64,000 nucleotides of DNA, from assembly GCF_044068515.1 (NCBI RefSeq), contig NZ_JBIPKI010000002.1:1-64000 (forward strand), given 5' to 3'. This document shows, piece after piece, positions 1 to 8,095 of the stretch (the first letter of the stretch is position 1; every line of letters begins with the position of its first letter). The notes beneath the pieces are model-generated. The model had not been told where the DNA came from, made no database searches, and saw nothing but the letters and a program-made list of their open reading frames with translations. Made by a program: the position numbers and the translations under genes. This DNA is from Desulfurivibrio sp044068515 (GTDB lineage: Bacteria > Desulfobacterota > Desulfobulbia > Desulfobulbales > Desulfurivibrionaceae).

Positions 1-169
1 CCCTTGCTGGTTGCCCTGGTCCTGGTTCGCATGGCTCCGCCAGCAGGGCCGGCGGCACCACCGTGGTCTTGCCCGAGCCCGGCGGGGCGGTCAGGATCAG
101 CGCCGGTTCCGCGGCCAGGCGGCGGCGCAGTTCCGGCAGGATATCTTCAACGGGCAGACGCAGGGTCAC
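1..169 (-). CDS. hrpB: ATP-dependent RNA helicase HrpB, N-terminal fragment
   Basis: Only the first 56 codons are inside the window; the gene runs off the left edge. The protein opens with a leucine-rich stretch (LPVEDILPELRRRL) followed by a Walker A motif, APPGSGKTT, at about residues 28-36. This is the standard start of HrpB-type DEAH helicases. The start is GTG at 169, because an in-frame TAA lies three codons upstream and no other start codon is available. No clear ribosome binding site is seen. HrpB is a cytoplasmic DExH-box protein whose physiological substrate is poorly known. The family call rests on a short fragment, so another DEAH helicase is possible. Confidence 0.7.
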   Translation of the reverse strand, partial: MTLRLPVEDILPELRRRLAAEPALILTAPPGSGKTTVVPPALLAEPCEPGPGQPAR

Positions 170-269
170 GTTAATTTAGCTGGTTGCGGTTAAGAGGCAA
201 GAGCAAGAAAAAGAGCAGGGTGGAGTGAAAGGCGTGGGCCGGGCCAAATGCCAGGGTTCAGTTGTTTTT

Positions 270-297
270 CCGCACCGGCCGCCGCCGGCCGGCGCGG
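270..297. repeat. GC-rich hairpin just past the Nudix gene
   Basis: CCGC-A-CCGGCC and GGCCGG-C-GCGG pair around a six-base loop, giving ten pairs with one mismatch. It sits directly against the Nudix stop codon. On the minus strand, the direction of transcription, it is followed by AAAAAC rather than a T run, so it is not a convincing intrinsic terminator. Confidence 0.4.
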
Positions 298-298
298 C

Positions 299-730
299 TT
301 AGAGCTGATAGACCTGGCGCAGCAGTTTTTTTTCGTCCTCGTAGGTCACCCGGGCCAGGGCCTGGGGGGGAGTGAGCCAGAGCAGGCGCTGCACTTCCGG
401 GGAGGGTTTGAATTCGGCTTCCTGCTCCGGCACCATTTTCCAGTAAAGCACCACCTTGGGCCGGCGGCCGTGCCGGTAATGGACGCAGCCGGCAAAACCG
501 GTAAAGCGGACGGCAAAACCGGTTTCCTCCCGCACTTCCCGCAGGGCGGTTTGCTGCAGGGTTTCCCCCGGCTCCTGCTTGCCCTTGGGCAGGCTCCAGT
601 CGTCGTAACGTTCCCGGTGAACCACGGCGATCAGGGTCAGGGGGCCGGCGGTCTTTTCCAGGATGCCGCCGGCGGCCAGGATCAGGGCGGCGGCCTGATC
701 GGCGTCCTGGGCTTCTATTTGCGCAGCCAT
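299..730 (-). CDS. Nudix hydrolase
   Basis: This 143-residue protein is a single Nudix fold. The Nudix box GX5EX7REUXEEXGU is complete at about residues 50-72 (from GKQEPGET to REVREETGF), so the metal-binding glutamates are present. The family hydrolyses nucleoside diphosphates linked to another moiety; the preceding LPKGK is common in MutT/Ap4A-type members. The exact substrate cannot be read from sequence. The start overlaps the end of the upstream ydbL-like gene by 16 bases, so it is probably translated as the last gene of the pgl-ydbH-ynbE-ydbL transcript. Confidence 0.88.
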   Translation of the reverse strand: MAAQIEAQDADQAAALILAAGGILEKTAGPLTLIAVVHRERYDDWSLPKGKQEPGETLQQTALREVREETGFAVRFTGFAGCVHYRHGRRPKVVLYWKMVPEQEAEFKPSPEVQRLLWLTPPQALARVTYEDEKKLLRQVYQL

Positions 731-1092
731 TCGCCGGAAGGCAGACGCACATACTGGCCGGCCGGGGTCCGTTCGATCGCCTTTTTGCCGGCCAAGGCCT
801 CCACGTCGCTTAAATCAATATTGTTTTCCTTGGCCAGCCGCAGGTACTCGGCCCGGCGGGCCTCATTGATCAGGCGGGCGATGGCGGCAGCCTGGCCTTC
901 ATCCCGGACCACGCCGAGATAGCCGTCGGCCTGCTCGCCGACCAGCCCGCTGGTTTTGGCCTCGCCCAGGGAATCCATGGCATCCTTAAGGCTCATGGCG
1001 GCGGCGGGCAGGACCAGCAGGGCCAGCAGCAGCGGCAGCAGGATTGGGATGATACGCAGGGAAAAACCGGAAATCGGATTGGTGCAGCGCAT
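715..1092 (-). CDS. ydbL: YdbL family (DUF1318) periplasmic protein
   Basis: This is a 125-residue secreted protein. A hydrophobic signal peptide covers about residues 8-33 and ends in a plausible AxA cleavage site. The mature part has the family's pattern: a conserved leading helix (LKDAMDSLGEAKTSGLVGE), a helix rich in R, A and E around NEARRAEY, and a C-terminal tryptophan (GEWLRK). It follows a ynbE-like lipoprotein and a ydbH-like gene, the same order as in E. coli. There YdbH and YnbE form an inner-to-outer membrane phospholipid bridge and YdbL helps their assembly. The function here is inferred from family and synteny. Confidence 0.82.
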   Translation of the reverse strand: MRCTNPISGFSLRIIPILLPLLLALLVLPAAAMSLKDAMDSLGEAKTSGLVGEQADGYLGVVRDEGQAAAIARLINEARRAEYLRLAKENNIDLSDVEALAGKKAIERTPAGQYVRLPSGEWLRK

Positions 1093-1105
1093 AACGGTTG
1101 CCTCC

Positions 1106-1339
1106 TTAAAACAGACCGCTTTCCGGGCTCAAGATCTGATCGAGCTGCTGCTCGACCTTGATCCGGATTTCGTGTTCGATTTTAACGTCCAGCTTGATGT
1201 GAATGGGCTCGGTGGGGGCCATCAGCTGCACCTTGGGAGAACAGGCAGTGGCCAGCAGCAACGCCAGCAGGCTGGCGGCGATCAGCCCCCAGACGGGCAA
1301 AACTTTCATGTTCGCATGCCGCGACGAAAAAATGTTCAT
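1106..1339 (-). CDS. ynbE: YnbE-like outer membrane lipoprotein
   Basis: This is a 77-residue lipoprotein. A hydrophobic segment at about residues 12-32 ends in a lipobox-like LATAC, so Cys33 is the likely lipidated residue. The short mature part contains a beta-strand-like stretch (IHIKLDVKIEHEIRIKVEQQLDQIL) that matches YnbE, which caps the YdbH groove at the outer membrane. An internal Met at residue 11 is an alternative start. It overlaps the upstream ydbH-like gene by four bases, which suggests translational coupling. Confidence 0.82.
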   Translation of the reverse strand: MNIFSSRHANMKVLPVWGLIAASLLALLLATACSPKVQLMAPTEPIHIKLDVKIEHEIRIKVEQQLDQILSPESGLF

Positions 1340-2787
1340 CGGTAGCGCTCCTCAATGCGTTGACGAATGGTGTCGCTGATCCGGTTGGCCAACTGCAGGC
1401 TGGCCAGCAAGGCCGGGATGTTTTCCTCGAGGTTGATCTCGAGGTGAACGGGCCGGCCCCGTTCAAACGCGGGGTTGGAGCCCTCCAGGCGCAGGGCCAG
1501 GTTCAGGGTGCCGTCTTCCCGGTAGTCGACCCCGGCGGTAAGGACATTGTAATTGAAATCGGCCAGGGCGTCGAGCACCAGTTTGATGGCGGGATTGCGC
1601 TGGGCCAGGGCGGCGGCGGCTCGCGAGTCGTAGCGCAGTTGGCCGCCGGGCGAGCGGGCGGCCAGGGTTCCGGCACTGGTTCCGAAACCGTCCGGACCCC
1701 AGCGCAGCGGCAGCCGGCCGTCGATCAGGCCGCTGCCATGCAGCCCCTCTACCGGGTGGATGGCCAGCACCCGTTCCAGGTCGATGCCGACCACTTCGAG
1801 GTCCAGCTTACCGGCCGGGGCGCCCAGCGCCAGCGCGGTAGGTTCGGCCGCAATCCGGCCGCCGAGCAGATCGGCGGTCAGCATGTCGATGACCAGCCGG
1901 CCCTGGCCGGGGTCGCTTAGCGGCACCTGGTAAGACAGCTCGGCCCGAACCGGTGCGAGGGCGACGCCGGGGTTGAATTCGGCGATGGTGGCACTGATGC
2001 CGGCCCGGAGCAGCGGGCCACCGTTCTCCGCCCCTTCATCCTCCGGGGAAACCAGATGGAAGGGAATAGTCAGATCCAGGCCGCGGAAAAAGGCGGTGGC
2101 ATGGATGCCGCCACTATCCTGGAGGGCAAGTTGGCCGGCGCCGGTCAGGCCGCCGTCGTAAGCCAGGTCGAAATTGAGGTTAAGCCGGCCCTTTTCCAGG
2201 GTCAGCAATGGCGGCCAGCCGGGGATAAGGGCCAGCAGCGGTTGAGCTTCCGGCAAGCTGAGCTCCGCCAGTTCGACGGCTGCCCTAAGGCCGGTCGAAT
2301 CCTGCCGCAGGCTGAAACCGGCCCGCAGGGCAAGGCTCGGCTGGTCGGCAAAATCCAGGAGGATCTCGGCGCTGCCATCGTCCAGAGCGTCCAGGGTGGG
2401 AGCAATCAGGCCCTGGGCCAGCACGGTAAGCCGCTGGAGCTTGGCAAGCGGCGCGGTTTCGGCGGCGGTAAAGTCCGGCCGCAGCTCCATTTCCAGGCGG
2501 CCATGCAGGGGCGAAGGGGATTCGGGATCAGGTTCAACGACACCTTGCGGGGCGGGGGGTGGCCCCAGTTCCAGGCGGAAGCTGCCGCCGGCCAGCAGGC
2601 CCTCAATGGGAGCCAGATCGCTGGCGATTTCGATTTGCGGCCAGCCTCCGCTTTCCGGGGCGGGACTTGCGGCCTGGGTGCCCCCCGGCCCAGGCAGCAG
2701 CGCCAGCAGTAGAGCGAGGCCGGCTGCCCAGAGCAGCCGACTGGCGATTGGCTTCATTTTGGCCCGATGGCTTGCCTTGAAATCCAT
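1336..2787 (-). CDS. ydbH: YdbH-like AsmA-family intermembrane phospholipid transport protein
   Basis: The protein has 483 residues from the ATG at 2787, which has AAGGGAG about eight bases upstream, overlapping the pgl stop codon. A more upstream reading lacks a ribosome binding site. One N-terminal hydrophobic anchor (about residues 14-34) precedes a long, beta-rich periplasmic region typical of the AsmA/TamB superfamily. The C-terminal half carries the YdbH hallmark around NYNVLTAGVDYREDGTL. E. coli YdbH has 879 residues, so this is a much shorter groove. It heads a ydbH-ynbE-ydbL operon and probably helps lipids cross the periplasm. Confidence 0.8.
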   Translation of the reverse strand: MDFKASHRAKMKPIASRLLWAAGLALLLALLPGPGGTQAASPAPESGGWPQIEIASDLAPIEGLLAGGSFRLELGPPPAPQGVVEPDPESPSPLHGRLEMELRPDFTAAETAPLAKLQRLTVLAQGLIAPTLDALDDGSAEILLDFADQPSLALRAGFSLRQDSTGLRAAVELAELSLPEAQPLLALIPGWPPLLTLEKGRLNLNFDLAYDGGLTGAGQLALQDSGGIHATAFFRGLDLTIPFHLVSPEDEGAENGGPLLRAGISATIAEFNPGVALAPVRAELSYQVPLSDPGQGRLVIDMLTADLLGGRIAAEPTALALGAPAGKLDLEVVGIDLERVLAIHPVEGLHGSGLIDGRLPLRWGPDGFGTSAGTLAARSPGGQLRYDSRAAAALAQRNPAIKLVLDALADFNYNVLTAGVDYREDGTLNLALRLEGSNPAFERGRPVHLEINLEENIPALLASLQLANRISDTIRQRIEERYR

Positions 2788-2798
2788 GCCGTGCTCCC

Positions 2799-3512
2799 TT
2801 AGCTGCCGACCAGCCAGCAAAGCTGGTTCCGGGGGGCGACCAGGGCGGCGGGGTACTTGCCGGCGGCGGCTTGGCGGTCGCGGATAATTTCCTCGACGAT
2901 CCGCGCTTTCTCCGGGCCGGTGACCATGATCAGGGCCGTGGCGGCCCGGTTGATGGCCGCCAGGGTCAGGGTCAGCCGGGGCAGGGGCGGGTCGCCGGTG
3001 GGTTCGGTTACCGCCGCCACCAGCCGGTCCCGGGCGGTCAGCCAGGGTGAGCCGGGGAAAAGCGAGGCGATATGGCCGTCGGGTCCCATGCCCAGCAGGA
3101 CCAGGTCAAAGCCCTCCCCGGCGAGAAATTCTTCCACCTGGCGCTGGTAGTCGGCCGCGGCCTGGCTCGGATCCGGTGCCTCGCCGCGCATCCGGTGGAT
3201 GTTGGCGACGGGAATCAAACCCGGGCGGAGCAGACTGGCGGCGGCCAGGCGATAATTGCTGGCCGGATGATCGGGGGGCACGCAGCGCTCATCGCCTTGA
3301 AAGATGTGGATGTCCGGCCAGGGCATTTGCTGGGCCAGGGGCGGTGCGGCGAGCAGCCGGTAGAGGGTTTCCGGGGTGCGGCCGCCGGCCAGGACCAGGG
3401 AAAAACGGCCCCGGGCCTTGACCGCTGCCCGGGCGGAAGTCAGCAGGAAAGCCGCCGCCGCCGCGGCCAGGGCGGCGGCATCGGGGAAATGCTCAACTTG
3501 GCGAATGGTCAT
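2799..3512 (-). CDS. pgl: 6-phosphogluconolactonase
   Basis: This 237-residue cytoplasmic enzyme hydrolyses 6-phosphogluconolactone in the oxidative pentose phosphate pathway. Family motifs are clear: LVLAGGRTPETLY near residue 41, the FQGDERCVPPDHPASNY block near residue 73, and GMGPDGHIASLFPG near residue 140. Length is normal for the NagB/RpiA/DevB-type family. It lies 11 bases upstream of ydbH on the same strand, and glucokinase lies upstream, so sugar phosphate genes and lipid-transport genes may share a transcript. No zwf or gnd is visible in the window. Confidence 0.93.
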   Translation of the reverse strand: MTIRQVEHFPDAAALAAAAAAFLLTSARAAVKARGRFSLVLAGGRTPETLYRLLAAPPLAQQMPWPDIHIFQGDERCVPPDHPASNYRLAAASLLRPGLIPVANIHRMRGEAPDPSQAAADYQRQVEEFLAGEGFDLVLLGMGPDGHIASLFPGSPWLTARDRLVAAVTEPTGDPPLPRLTLTLAAINRAATALIMVTGPEKARIVEEIIRDRQAAAGKYPAALVAPRNQLCWLVGS

Positions 3513-3624
3513 GGCAAGGCCGTGGTTGCGGTTATGGTCGGGCGGTGATTATTTCCCCCGGCCGCTGTCCCGGCTTCCCGGCCGATCCGGCGGGCTTGCT
3601 TGATCGACCGGAGGAGCCGGGTGC

Positions 3625-4035
3625 TCAACCGATCAACAGCCGGCGCAGGGCCGCCAGAAGCGGGCCCAACAGCAGGCCGGCGGCAATGGCGGCGCCCAGC
3701 AGCAGGGGCAAAGCCTGGCGGGCGGTTTGCCGCGAGGTGCGCCGGCGCAGGTAATAGTACAGACCGGCGGTCAGGCCGGCCCAGGCCAGCAGGGTCAACC
3801 CCAGCCGGTATTCCAGGTAAAGGGCCGGGCTGATCAAAAAAGAGGGAATCGCCCAGTAGAGCAGGCTCAAGCCCGCCACCTTGGCGGCGCTGAGCGGCTT
3901 ATAATGATAAAAGCGTTCGCCGTGGGCGTTGACGGCCGCGATCCGTTCCTTCAGTTGCCGGCTCAGGACGAAATCGGTATAGGCCAGCAGGTATACCAGC
4001 AGGGAGCCGACCAGCAAGCCCAGTAAAACATTCAT
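3625..4035 (-). CDS. Small multi-pass membrane protein, unknown function
   Basis: This 136-residue protein is mostly hydrophobic, with four likely membrane spans (about residues 2-22, 50-72, 77-96 and 107-133). A basic patch RRRTSRQTARQ lies between the third and fourth spans. The start has GGAAAGG just upstream. It lies 34 bases after the glk stop on the same strand. I do not recognise the family and no catalytic motif stands out. Confidence 0.7.
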   Translation of the reverse strand: MNVLLGLLVGSLLVYLLAYTDFVLSRQLKERIAAVNAHGERFYHYKPLSAAKVAGLSLLYWAIPSFLISPALYLEYRLGLTLLAWAGLTAGLYYYLRRRTSRQTARQALPLLLGAAIAAGLLLGPLLAALRRLLIG

Positions 4036-4069
4036 AAAGATCCTTTCCTATAACCCGACCCGACCGGGC

Positions 4070-5026
4070 TCAACTGGTTAGCAGGCGGCGGGCCTGGATG
4101 GCGGCCCCCCAAAGGCCGCTGTTTTCGTCGCTGATCAGCCGCACCGGCACCCGGCGGAGCAGATGCCCCATGGTGGGGGAGTGGTGGAATTCCTCCCGGA
4201 AGGCCGGATGCTCAAGTAGTTCGGGGGCCTTGGCCGCGACTCCGCCGGCGATATAGAGCCCCCCCAGGGCCAGGGTTTCCAGCACATAGTTGCGGGCGAC
4301 CCGGCCGTAGAAGCGGGCCGCCCAGGCATGGGATTCCGGATGGGCGGGGAACTCCCGCACCACTTGGGCCGGGGAAAGTTCGGCGCCGGCGAGAAATTCG
4401 TGCAGGTAACTGAGGCCTTGACCGGAAACCACGGTGTTGCCGGAAAGATAGGAGCCGCCGCATTTTTCCAGCAAAAAATTCTGATACTGCTGTTCCCGGC
4501 CGCCCCCGAAAGGGAAATCGGCGTGGCCGCCTTCCGAGGGGACCACCAGGTGACCACCTCGGCCGTCGGCCACCAGCAAAGCCTTGCCGAGCCCGGTACC
4601 GGCGCCGATCACGGCCAGGGGAGCGGCAGGGTCGGGGTTGCCGGCCAGAATCAGGCGGGCGTCGCGGCCGGGAGGGCCGCCCACCGCCAGGGCCTGGGCG
4701 AAAAAATCGTTGATCAGGAGCGTCCGGGTCAGGGGAAATTCCCGCTCCAGTTGATCAAGGTCGATTTCCCACCCGGCCAGGGGCAATTTGCTTCGCCGGC
4801 CGGCCTCCACCGGGCCGGCCACCGCAAACACCGCGATATCGGCCCGGGCCGGGTGCAGGGGAAAATCCCCTTCGCCCAGCAAGGTCAATTGGCCGGCCAG
4901 GGAGCCGGTCGGTTCGGTGGGCAGCCAGCGGACCGCCTGGAGGGTCAATTCGCCGCTGTCAGTGAGGTCAAAAGAACCGAAGCGGCTGTTGGTGCCGCCG
5001 ATATCCGCGGTCAGAATCCGGGCCAT
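4070..5026 (-). CDS. glk: Glucokinase (Glk family)
   Basis: This 318-residue enzyme phosphorylates glucose with ATP. It shows the proteobacterial Glk (not ROK) signature: an N-terminal phosphate-binding ADIGGTNSRF, GAGTGLGKALL near residue 140, SEGGHADFPF near residue 161, and GGLYIAGGVA near residue 258. The C-terminal SDENSGLWGAAIQA also fits. Length matches E. coli Glk (321). It begins four bases after the cooC stop codon, so the two genes are probably co-transcribed, although no functional link between them is obvious. Confidence 0.92.
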   Translation of the reverse strand: MARILTADIGGTNSRFGSFDLTDSGELTLQAVRWLPTEPTGSLAGQLTLLGEGDFPLHPARADIAVFAVAGPVEAGRRSKLPLAGWEIDLDQLEREFPLTRTLLINDFFAQALAVGGPPGRDARLILAGNPDPAAPLAVIGAGTGLGKALLVADGRGGHLVVPSEGGHADFPFGGGREQQYQNFLLEKCGGSYLSGNTVVSGQGLSYLHEFLAGAELSPAQVVREFPAHPESHAWAARFYGRVARNYVLETLALGGLYIAGGVAAKAPELLEHPAFREEFHHSPTMGHLLRRVPVRLISDENSGLWGAAIQARRLLTS

Positions 5027-5029
5027 GGC

Positions 5030-5785
5030 TCACTTGGCCTGCAGGGCCGTCACCAGGTCACGGGTAACCTGGGCGACATCGCTTAAGGCGCCGGTCACCG
5101 CCAGCCCTTTTCTTTCGGTGCGGCGGATGGCGGGAGAATCGGGAAAGCAGACCAGGGGCGCTTCGCCCAGGCCTTCCCGGAGAAATTGCTCGTCCTCGGG
5201 ATCCTGGACCAGGTTGCCGACAAACGAAATATTTTTGATCCGGCACTCCTCGGCCAGTTTTTTAATCTTGAGGGCGGTGCGGATTCCCGATTGGGAAGGG
5301 ATGACCACGATCAGCAGCCGGTCCACCCCGACGATGGTGCCGCGGCCCAGGTGCTCGACCCCGGCCTCCATGTCCAGCAGCACCACCTGGGCCGGCTTGA
5401 GCAGCAGCTTGGTCAGTAATCTTTTCAAAACCGTGTTCTCGGCGCAGGCGCAGCCGCTTTCGGCGCTTTGAATGGCCCCGAGGACCATCAGATTGATCCC
5501 GTCGGCCTCCACGATGAAACGCGCCGGCAAATCATCAACCTGGGGATTGATATTGTAGAAGGCCGAACCCTCGACCCGACCCGAACGTTCCTTGAGCAGT
5601 TCCGCCATTTCCGAAATCGGCCGGATTTTATCCGCCTCACGTACTCCCAGGCTCTGGGCCATATGGGGGCTGGGGTCGGCGTCGATCACCAGGACCTCCT
5701 GGCCCATCTCCTTGAACTGGCGGGCCAGCAGGGCCATGATGGTGGTTTTTCCCACTCCGCCCTTCCCGCTGATGGCAATTTTCAT
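5030..5785 (-). CDS. cooC: CooC-type nickel insertion ATPase (MinD/ParA superfamily)
   Basis: This 251-residue P-loop ATPase begins with the deviant Walker A motif GKGGVGKTT at residues 8-16 and has VIDADPSP as the second conserved block. A Cys-X-Cys pair at residues 112 and 114 (GCACAENT) matches the nickel-binding CXC of CooC. CooC proteins dimerise through this pair and help load nickel into carbon monoxide dehydrogenase. A good GGAG lies eight bases before the ATG. No CODH or acetyl-CoA synthase gene is in the window, so the client must be encoded elsewhere or be a different nickel enzyme. Confidence 0.87.
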   Translation of the reverse strand: MKIAISGKGGVGKTTIMALLARQFKEMGQEVLVIDADPSPHMAQSLGVREADKIRPISEMAELLKERSGRVEGSAFYNINPQVDDLPARFIVEADGINLMVLGAIQSAESGCACAENTVLKRLLTKLLLKPAQVVLLDMEAGVEHLGRGTIVGVDRLLIVVIPSQSGIRTALKIKKLAEECRIKNISFVGNLVQDPEDEQFLREGLGEAPLVCFPDSPAIRRTERKGLAVTGALSDVAQVTRDLVTALQAK

Positions 5786-6180
5786 TTAACTTTCTCCACG
5801 GTTGATCGGCTTTCTCCGCCCCCCGCGAGCGGGAGAGGAGGTTGAGTTTATTTTTCCCTCGCGGCGCCGGCTACCCTTATTGTTTTGCCATTGAGGGTGA
5901 TTTTTTGGCGCCGGCGGGTTAATGTTGAGCATTCGGTGCCAACCATGCAGCCCGAGGGAACGGTAACGCCCCCGGGCAACCCCGCCGGGGCATCAGGGTT
6001 GGCCGCTGCATTTCGCCCAACTATTAAAGTGTAACGAAAGGCCGTAAAACCGCAATCAAAAAGGACGGGGTCGCTGCAAGCAACCTGCCCGGCTTCAGTT
6101 CAGCTTATGCCCCAACCGGCGGCGAGTGGGCAGGGCCAGGTGGTGGCGGCCCGTACCGATATCAAGGAGTGGCCAGCCCG
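5786..6180. other. Divergent intergenic region between cooC and namZ
   Basis: This 395-base gap separates the minus-strand cooC from the plus-strand namZ and must hold both promoters. I could not place either with confidence. The core at 5939-6043 is unusually structured and is listed separately. Two copies of GGCGCCGGC occur at about 5864 and 5927. AAGGAG at 6164-6169 is the namZ ribosome binding site. Confidence 0.6.
5939..6043. other. Multi-hairpin element, candidate structured RNA
   Basis: Three hairpins follow one another. The first (5950-5977) pairs GCCCG-A-GGG with CCC-C-CGGGC and ends in a CG-GTAA-CG tip, a GNRA tetraloop on the plus strand. The second pairs CAACC with GGTTG (5977-6001), or alternatively CCCC with GGGG (5980-5990). 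The third pairs GGCC-N6-TTTCG with CGAAAGGCC (6001-6043). In addition CCAACC (5939-5944) can pair with GGTTGG (5997-6002) and TGCAGC (5946-5951) with GCTGCA (6005-6010). These two sets cross, as in a pseudoknot. I cannot assign a known class. Confidence 0.35.
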
Positions 6181-7344
6181 ATGATCACCCTGGGCCTTGA
6201 ACGTTTGCTGCAGGATCCCCCTGCCGGTCTGCGGGGTAAACGCCTGGGCCTGCTTTGCAACCAGGCCTCCACCGATCACCGTTTTCGCCACAGCCGCGAC
6301 CTGGTGCGCCGGGCCTTCGGGGCAGACCTGACCTGTCTCTTTTCCCCCCAGCATGGATTTTTTGCCGAAAAGCAGGATAATATGATCGAGTCCGATCATA
6401 TGACCGATCCGGTCACCGGCTTGCCGCTCTTCAGCCTCTACGGCGAAGTTCGCAAGCCCACGGCGGCGATGCTGGACCATTGCGACGTCCTGCTGGTCGA
6501 CCTGGTCGATGTCGGGACCCGGGTCTACACCTTTCTCTACACCCTGGCCTATTGCCTGGAGGCGGCGGCGGAGCAGGGCAAGGAGGTGGTGGTCCTGGAC
6601 CGGCCCAATCCGGTGGGCGGAGTGGCCCTGGAGGGCAACCTGCTGCGGGAATCATGCCGGTCCTTTGTCGGCCTCTACCCCATTCCCATGCGCCACGGCA
6701 TGACCCTGGGCGAACTGGCCCTGCTGATCAGGGGCGAATTCGGCCTTGATTGCCGGTTGCAAGTGGTGGCCATGGCCGGCTGGCGGCGGGAGATGCTTTT
6801 TGCCGATACCGGCCTGCCCTGGGTTTTCCCCTCGCCCAACATGCCCACCCCCCGGAGCGCCCTGGTCTATCCCGGCCAGGTTATCTGGGAGGCCACCAAT
6901 ATTTCCGAAGGGCGGGGGACCACCATGCCCTTCGAGCTGTTCGGGGCGCCATTCTGCCGCCACGCGGAAATTCTGGCCGGCATCGCCGCCACCCCCCTGC
7001 CGGGTTGCCACCTGCGGCCCCTGGTGTTCGAGCCGGTGGCCGGCAAGTGGGCCGGGCGGCCTTGCGTCGGATTTCAGCTCCACGTCACCGATCCGGCAAC
7101 TTATCGCCCTTACCGCACCAGCCTGGCCCTGTTGCAGGCCCTGGCCCGGCTTTATCCCGATTTTGCCCTTAAACCGCCGCCCTATGAATATGAGTACGAG
7201 CGGCTGCCGATCCACCTGGTTCTGGGCAACGAAGAACTCTGGCCCAGGCTGCTGGCCGGAGAATCAATCATGGAACTGGAAGCTTCCTGGCAGGATGAAC
7301 TGGCTGATTTCGCCCGCCGCCGCCAGGCTTACTTGCTTTACTGA
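6181..7344 (+). CDS. namZ: Exo-beta-N-acetylmuramidase NamZ (DUF1343)
   Basis: This 387-residue protein belongs to the DUF1343 family, whose characterised member NamZ cleaves N-acetylmuramic acid from the non-reducing end of peptidoglycan fragments. Conserved blocks are GLLCNQASTDHRF, LFSPQHGFFAEKQDNM, VDLVDVGTRVYTFLYT and VVLDRPNPVGG. I chose the ATG at 6181, because AAGGAG lies 11 bases upstream; the GTG at 6169 overlaps that site. There is no evident signal peptide, although many family members are exported, so its compartment is unclear. It fits with the MurU and AmgK genes at the far right of the window. Confidence 0.85.
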   Translation: MITLGLERLLQDPPAGLRGKRLGLLCNQASTDHRFRHSRDLVRRAFGADLTCLFSPQHGFFAEKQDNMIESDHMTDPVTGLPLFSLYGEVRKPTAAMLDHCDVLLVDLVDVGTRVYTFLYTLAYCLEAAAEQGKEVVVLDRPNPVGGVALEGNLLRESCRSFVGLYPIPMRHGMTLGELALLIRGEFGLDCRLQVVAMAGWRREMLFADTGLPWVFPSPNMPTPRSALVYPGQVIWEATNISEGRGTTMPFELFGAPFCRHAEILAGIAATPLPGCHLRPLVFEPVAGKWAGRPCVGFQLHVTDPATYRPYRTSLALLQALARLYPDFALKPPPYEYEYERLPIHLVLGNEELWPRLLAGESIMELEASWQDELADFARRRQAYLLY

Positions 7345-7358
7345 GATGCGATCTTATC

Positions 7359-8069
7359 ATGCGTGATTATCTTTTCGATGTGGCCGCCACCTGCCCTTAC
7401 GGCCTGAAACGGCGGGCTGTTTACCGGCAGGCCCCTTGCCCGCCCCTGAGCGGAGAGGTGCTGGATAATTTTTTGCAGGCGGGTTTTCGCCGCAACGGCA
7501 ACACCATGTACACCATGGCCTGCCCCGACTGCCGGGGCTGTGTGCCGATCCGGCTCAGGGTGGCCGACTTCAAGCCCAACCGCAATCAGCGCCGGGTCTG
7601 GCGCCGCAACCGGGATGTCCGGGTCAGCCAGGGGCCCTTGCAGCTCAGCGAGGGAAAATTGGCTCTCTGTGAACGCTTCCTGGCCCGGCGTTATCCCGAC
7701 CAGCCCGGCATGTTCGCCCCCGAGGAAAGGGAAGGGCGGGCGGTTGACTACTACGGCGGGTTCTTCCTCAACTCCATTGTCGAAACCTACGAGGTCGCCT
7801 ACCGCCTGGAAGACCAGTTGCTGGGCCTGGCGGTGATCGATCTTTCTCCCACCGCTCTCAATGCCGTTTACTTCTTCTTTGACCCGGATAAGGCCGACCG
7901 CAGCCCTGGCACCCTCAATATCCTCTACCTGATCGAGTTGTGCCGCTACCTGGGCCTGGAGTTTCTCTATCTGGGCTACTGGATTGAAAATGTCTCGGCG
8001 ATGAACTACAAGATCCGCTTCAAACCTTACCAGTTGCGGATCGACGATGAATGGCAAACCATGCCTTAA
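7359..8069 (+). CDS. bpt: Bpt-type aminoacyl-tRNA-protein transferase (Ate1 family)
   Basis: This 236-residue protein is of the Ate1/Bpt family, which transfers an amino acid (leucine in characterised bacterial Bpt, arginine in eukaryotic Ate1) from tRNA to the N-terminus of target proteins in the N-degron pathway. The N-terminal cysteine set is present: Cys12 and the CPDCRGC cluster at residues 55-61. The C-terminal acetyltransferase-like region ends in the typical GYWIENVSAMNYKIRFKP. Length is normal. The gene lies 14 bases after namZ and its 3' end is close to the dksA-like start. Confidence 0.88.
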   Translation: MRDYLFDVAATCPYGLKRRAVYRQAPCPPLSGEVLDNFLQAGFRRNGNTMYTMACPDCRGCVPIRLRVADFKPNRNQRRVWRRNRDVRVSQGPLQLSEGKLALCERFLARRYPDQPGMFAPEEREGRAVDYYGGFFLNSIVETYEVAYRLEDQLLGLAVIDLSPTALNAVYFFFDPDKADRSPGTLNILYLIELCRYLGLEFLYLGYWIENVSAMNYKIRFKPYQLRIDDEWQTMP

Positions 8070-8095
8070 GCTCTGGAAGCCCAGGGAAAACAACC

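Noticed and set aside
6063..6095. GGACGGGGTCGCTGCAAGC resembles the start of an S-adenosylhomocysteine riboswitch, and ACCTGCC resembles the end of a B12 box
   Set aside because: The matching pseudoknot strand of the first and the GGTG/CCGCAACTG core of the second are missing, and the neighbours have no link to either ligand.
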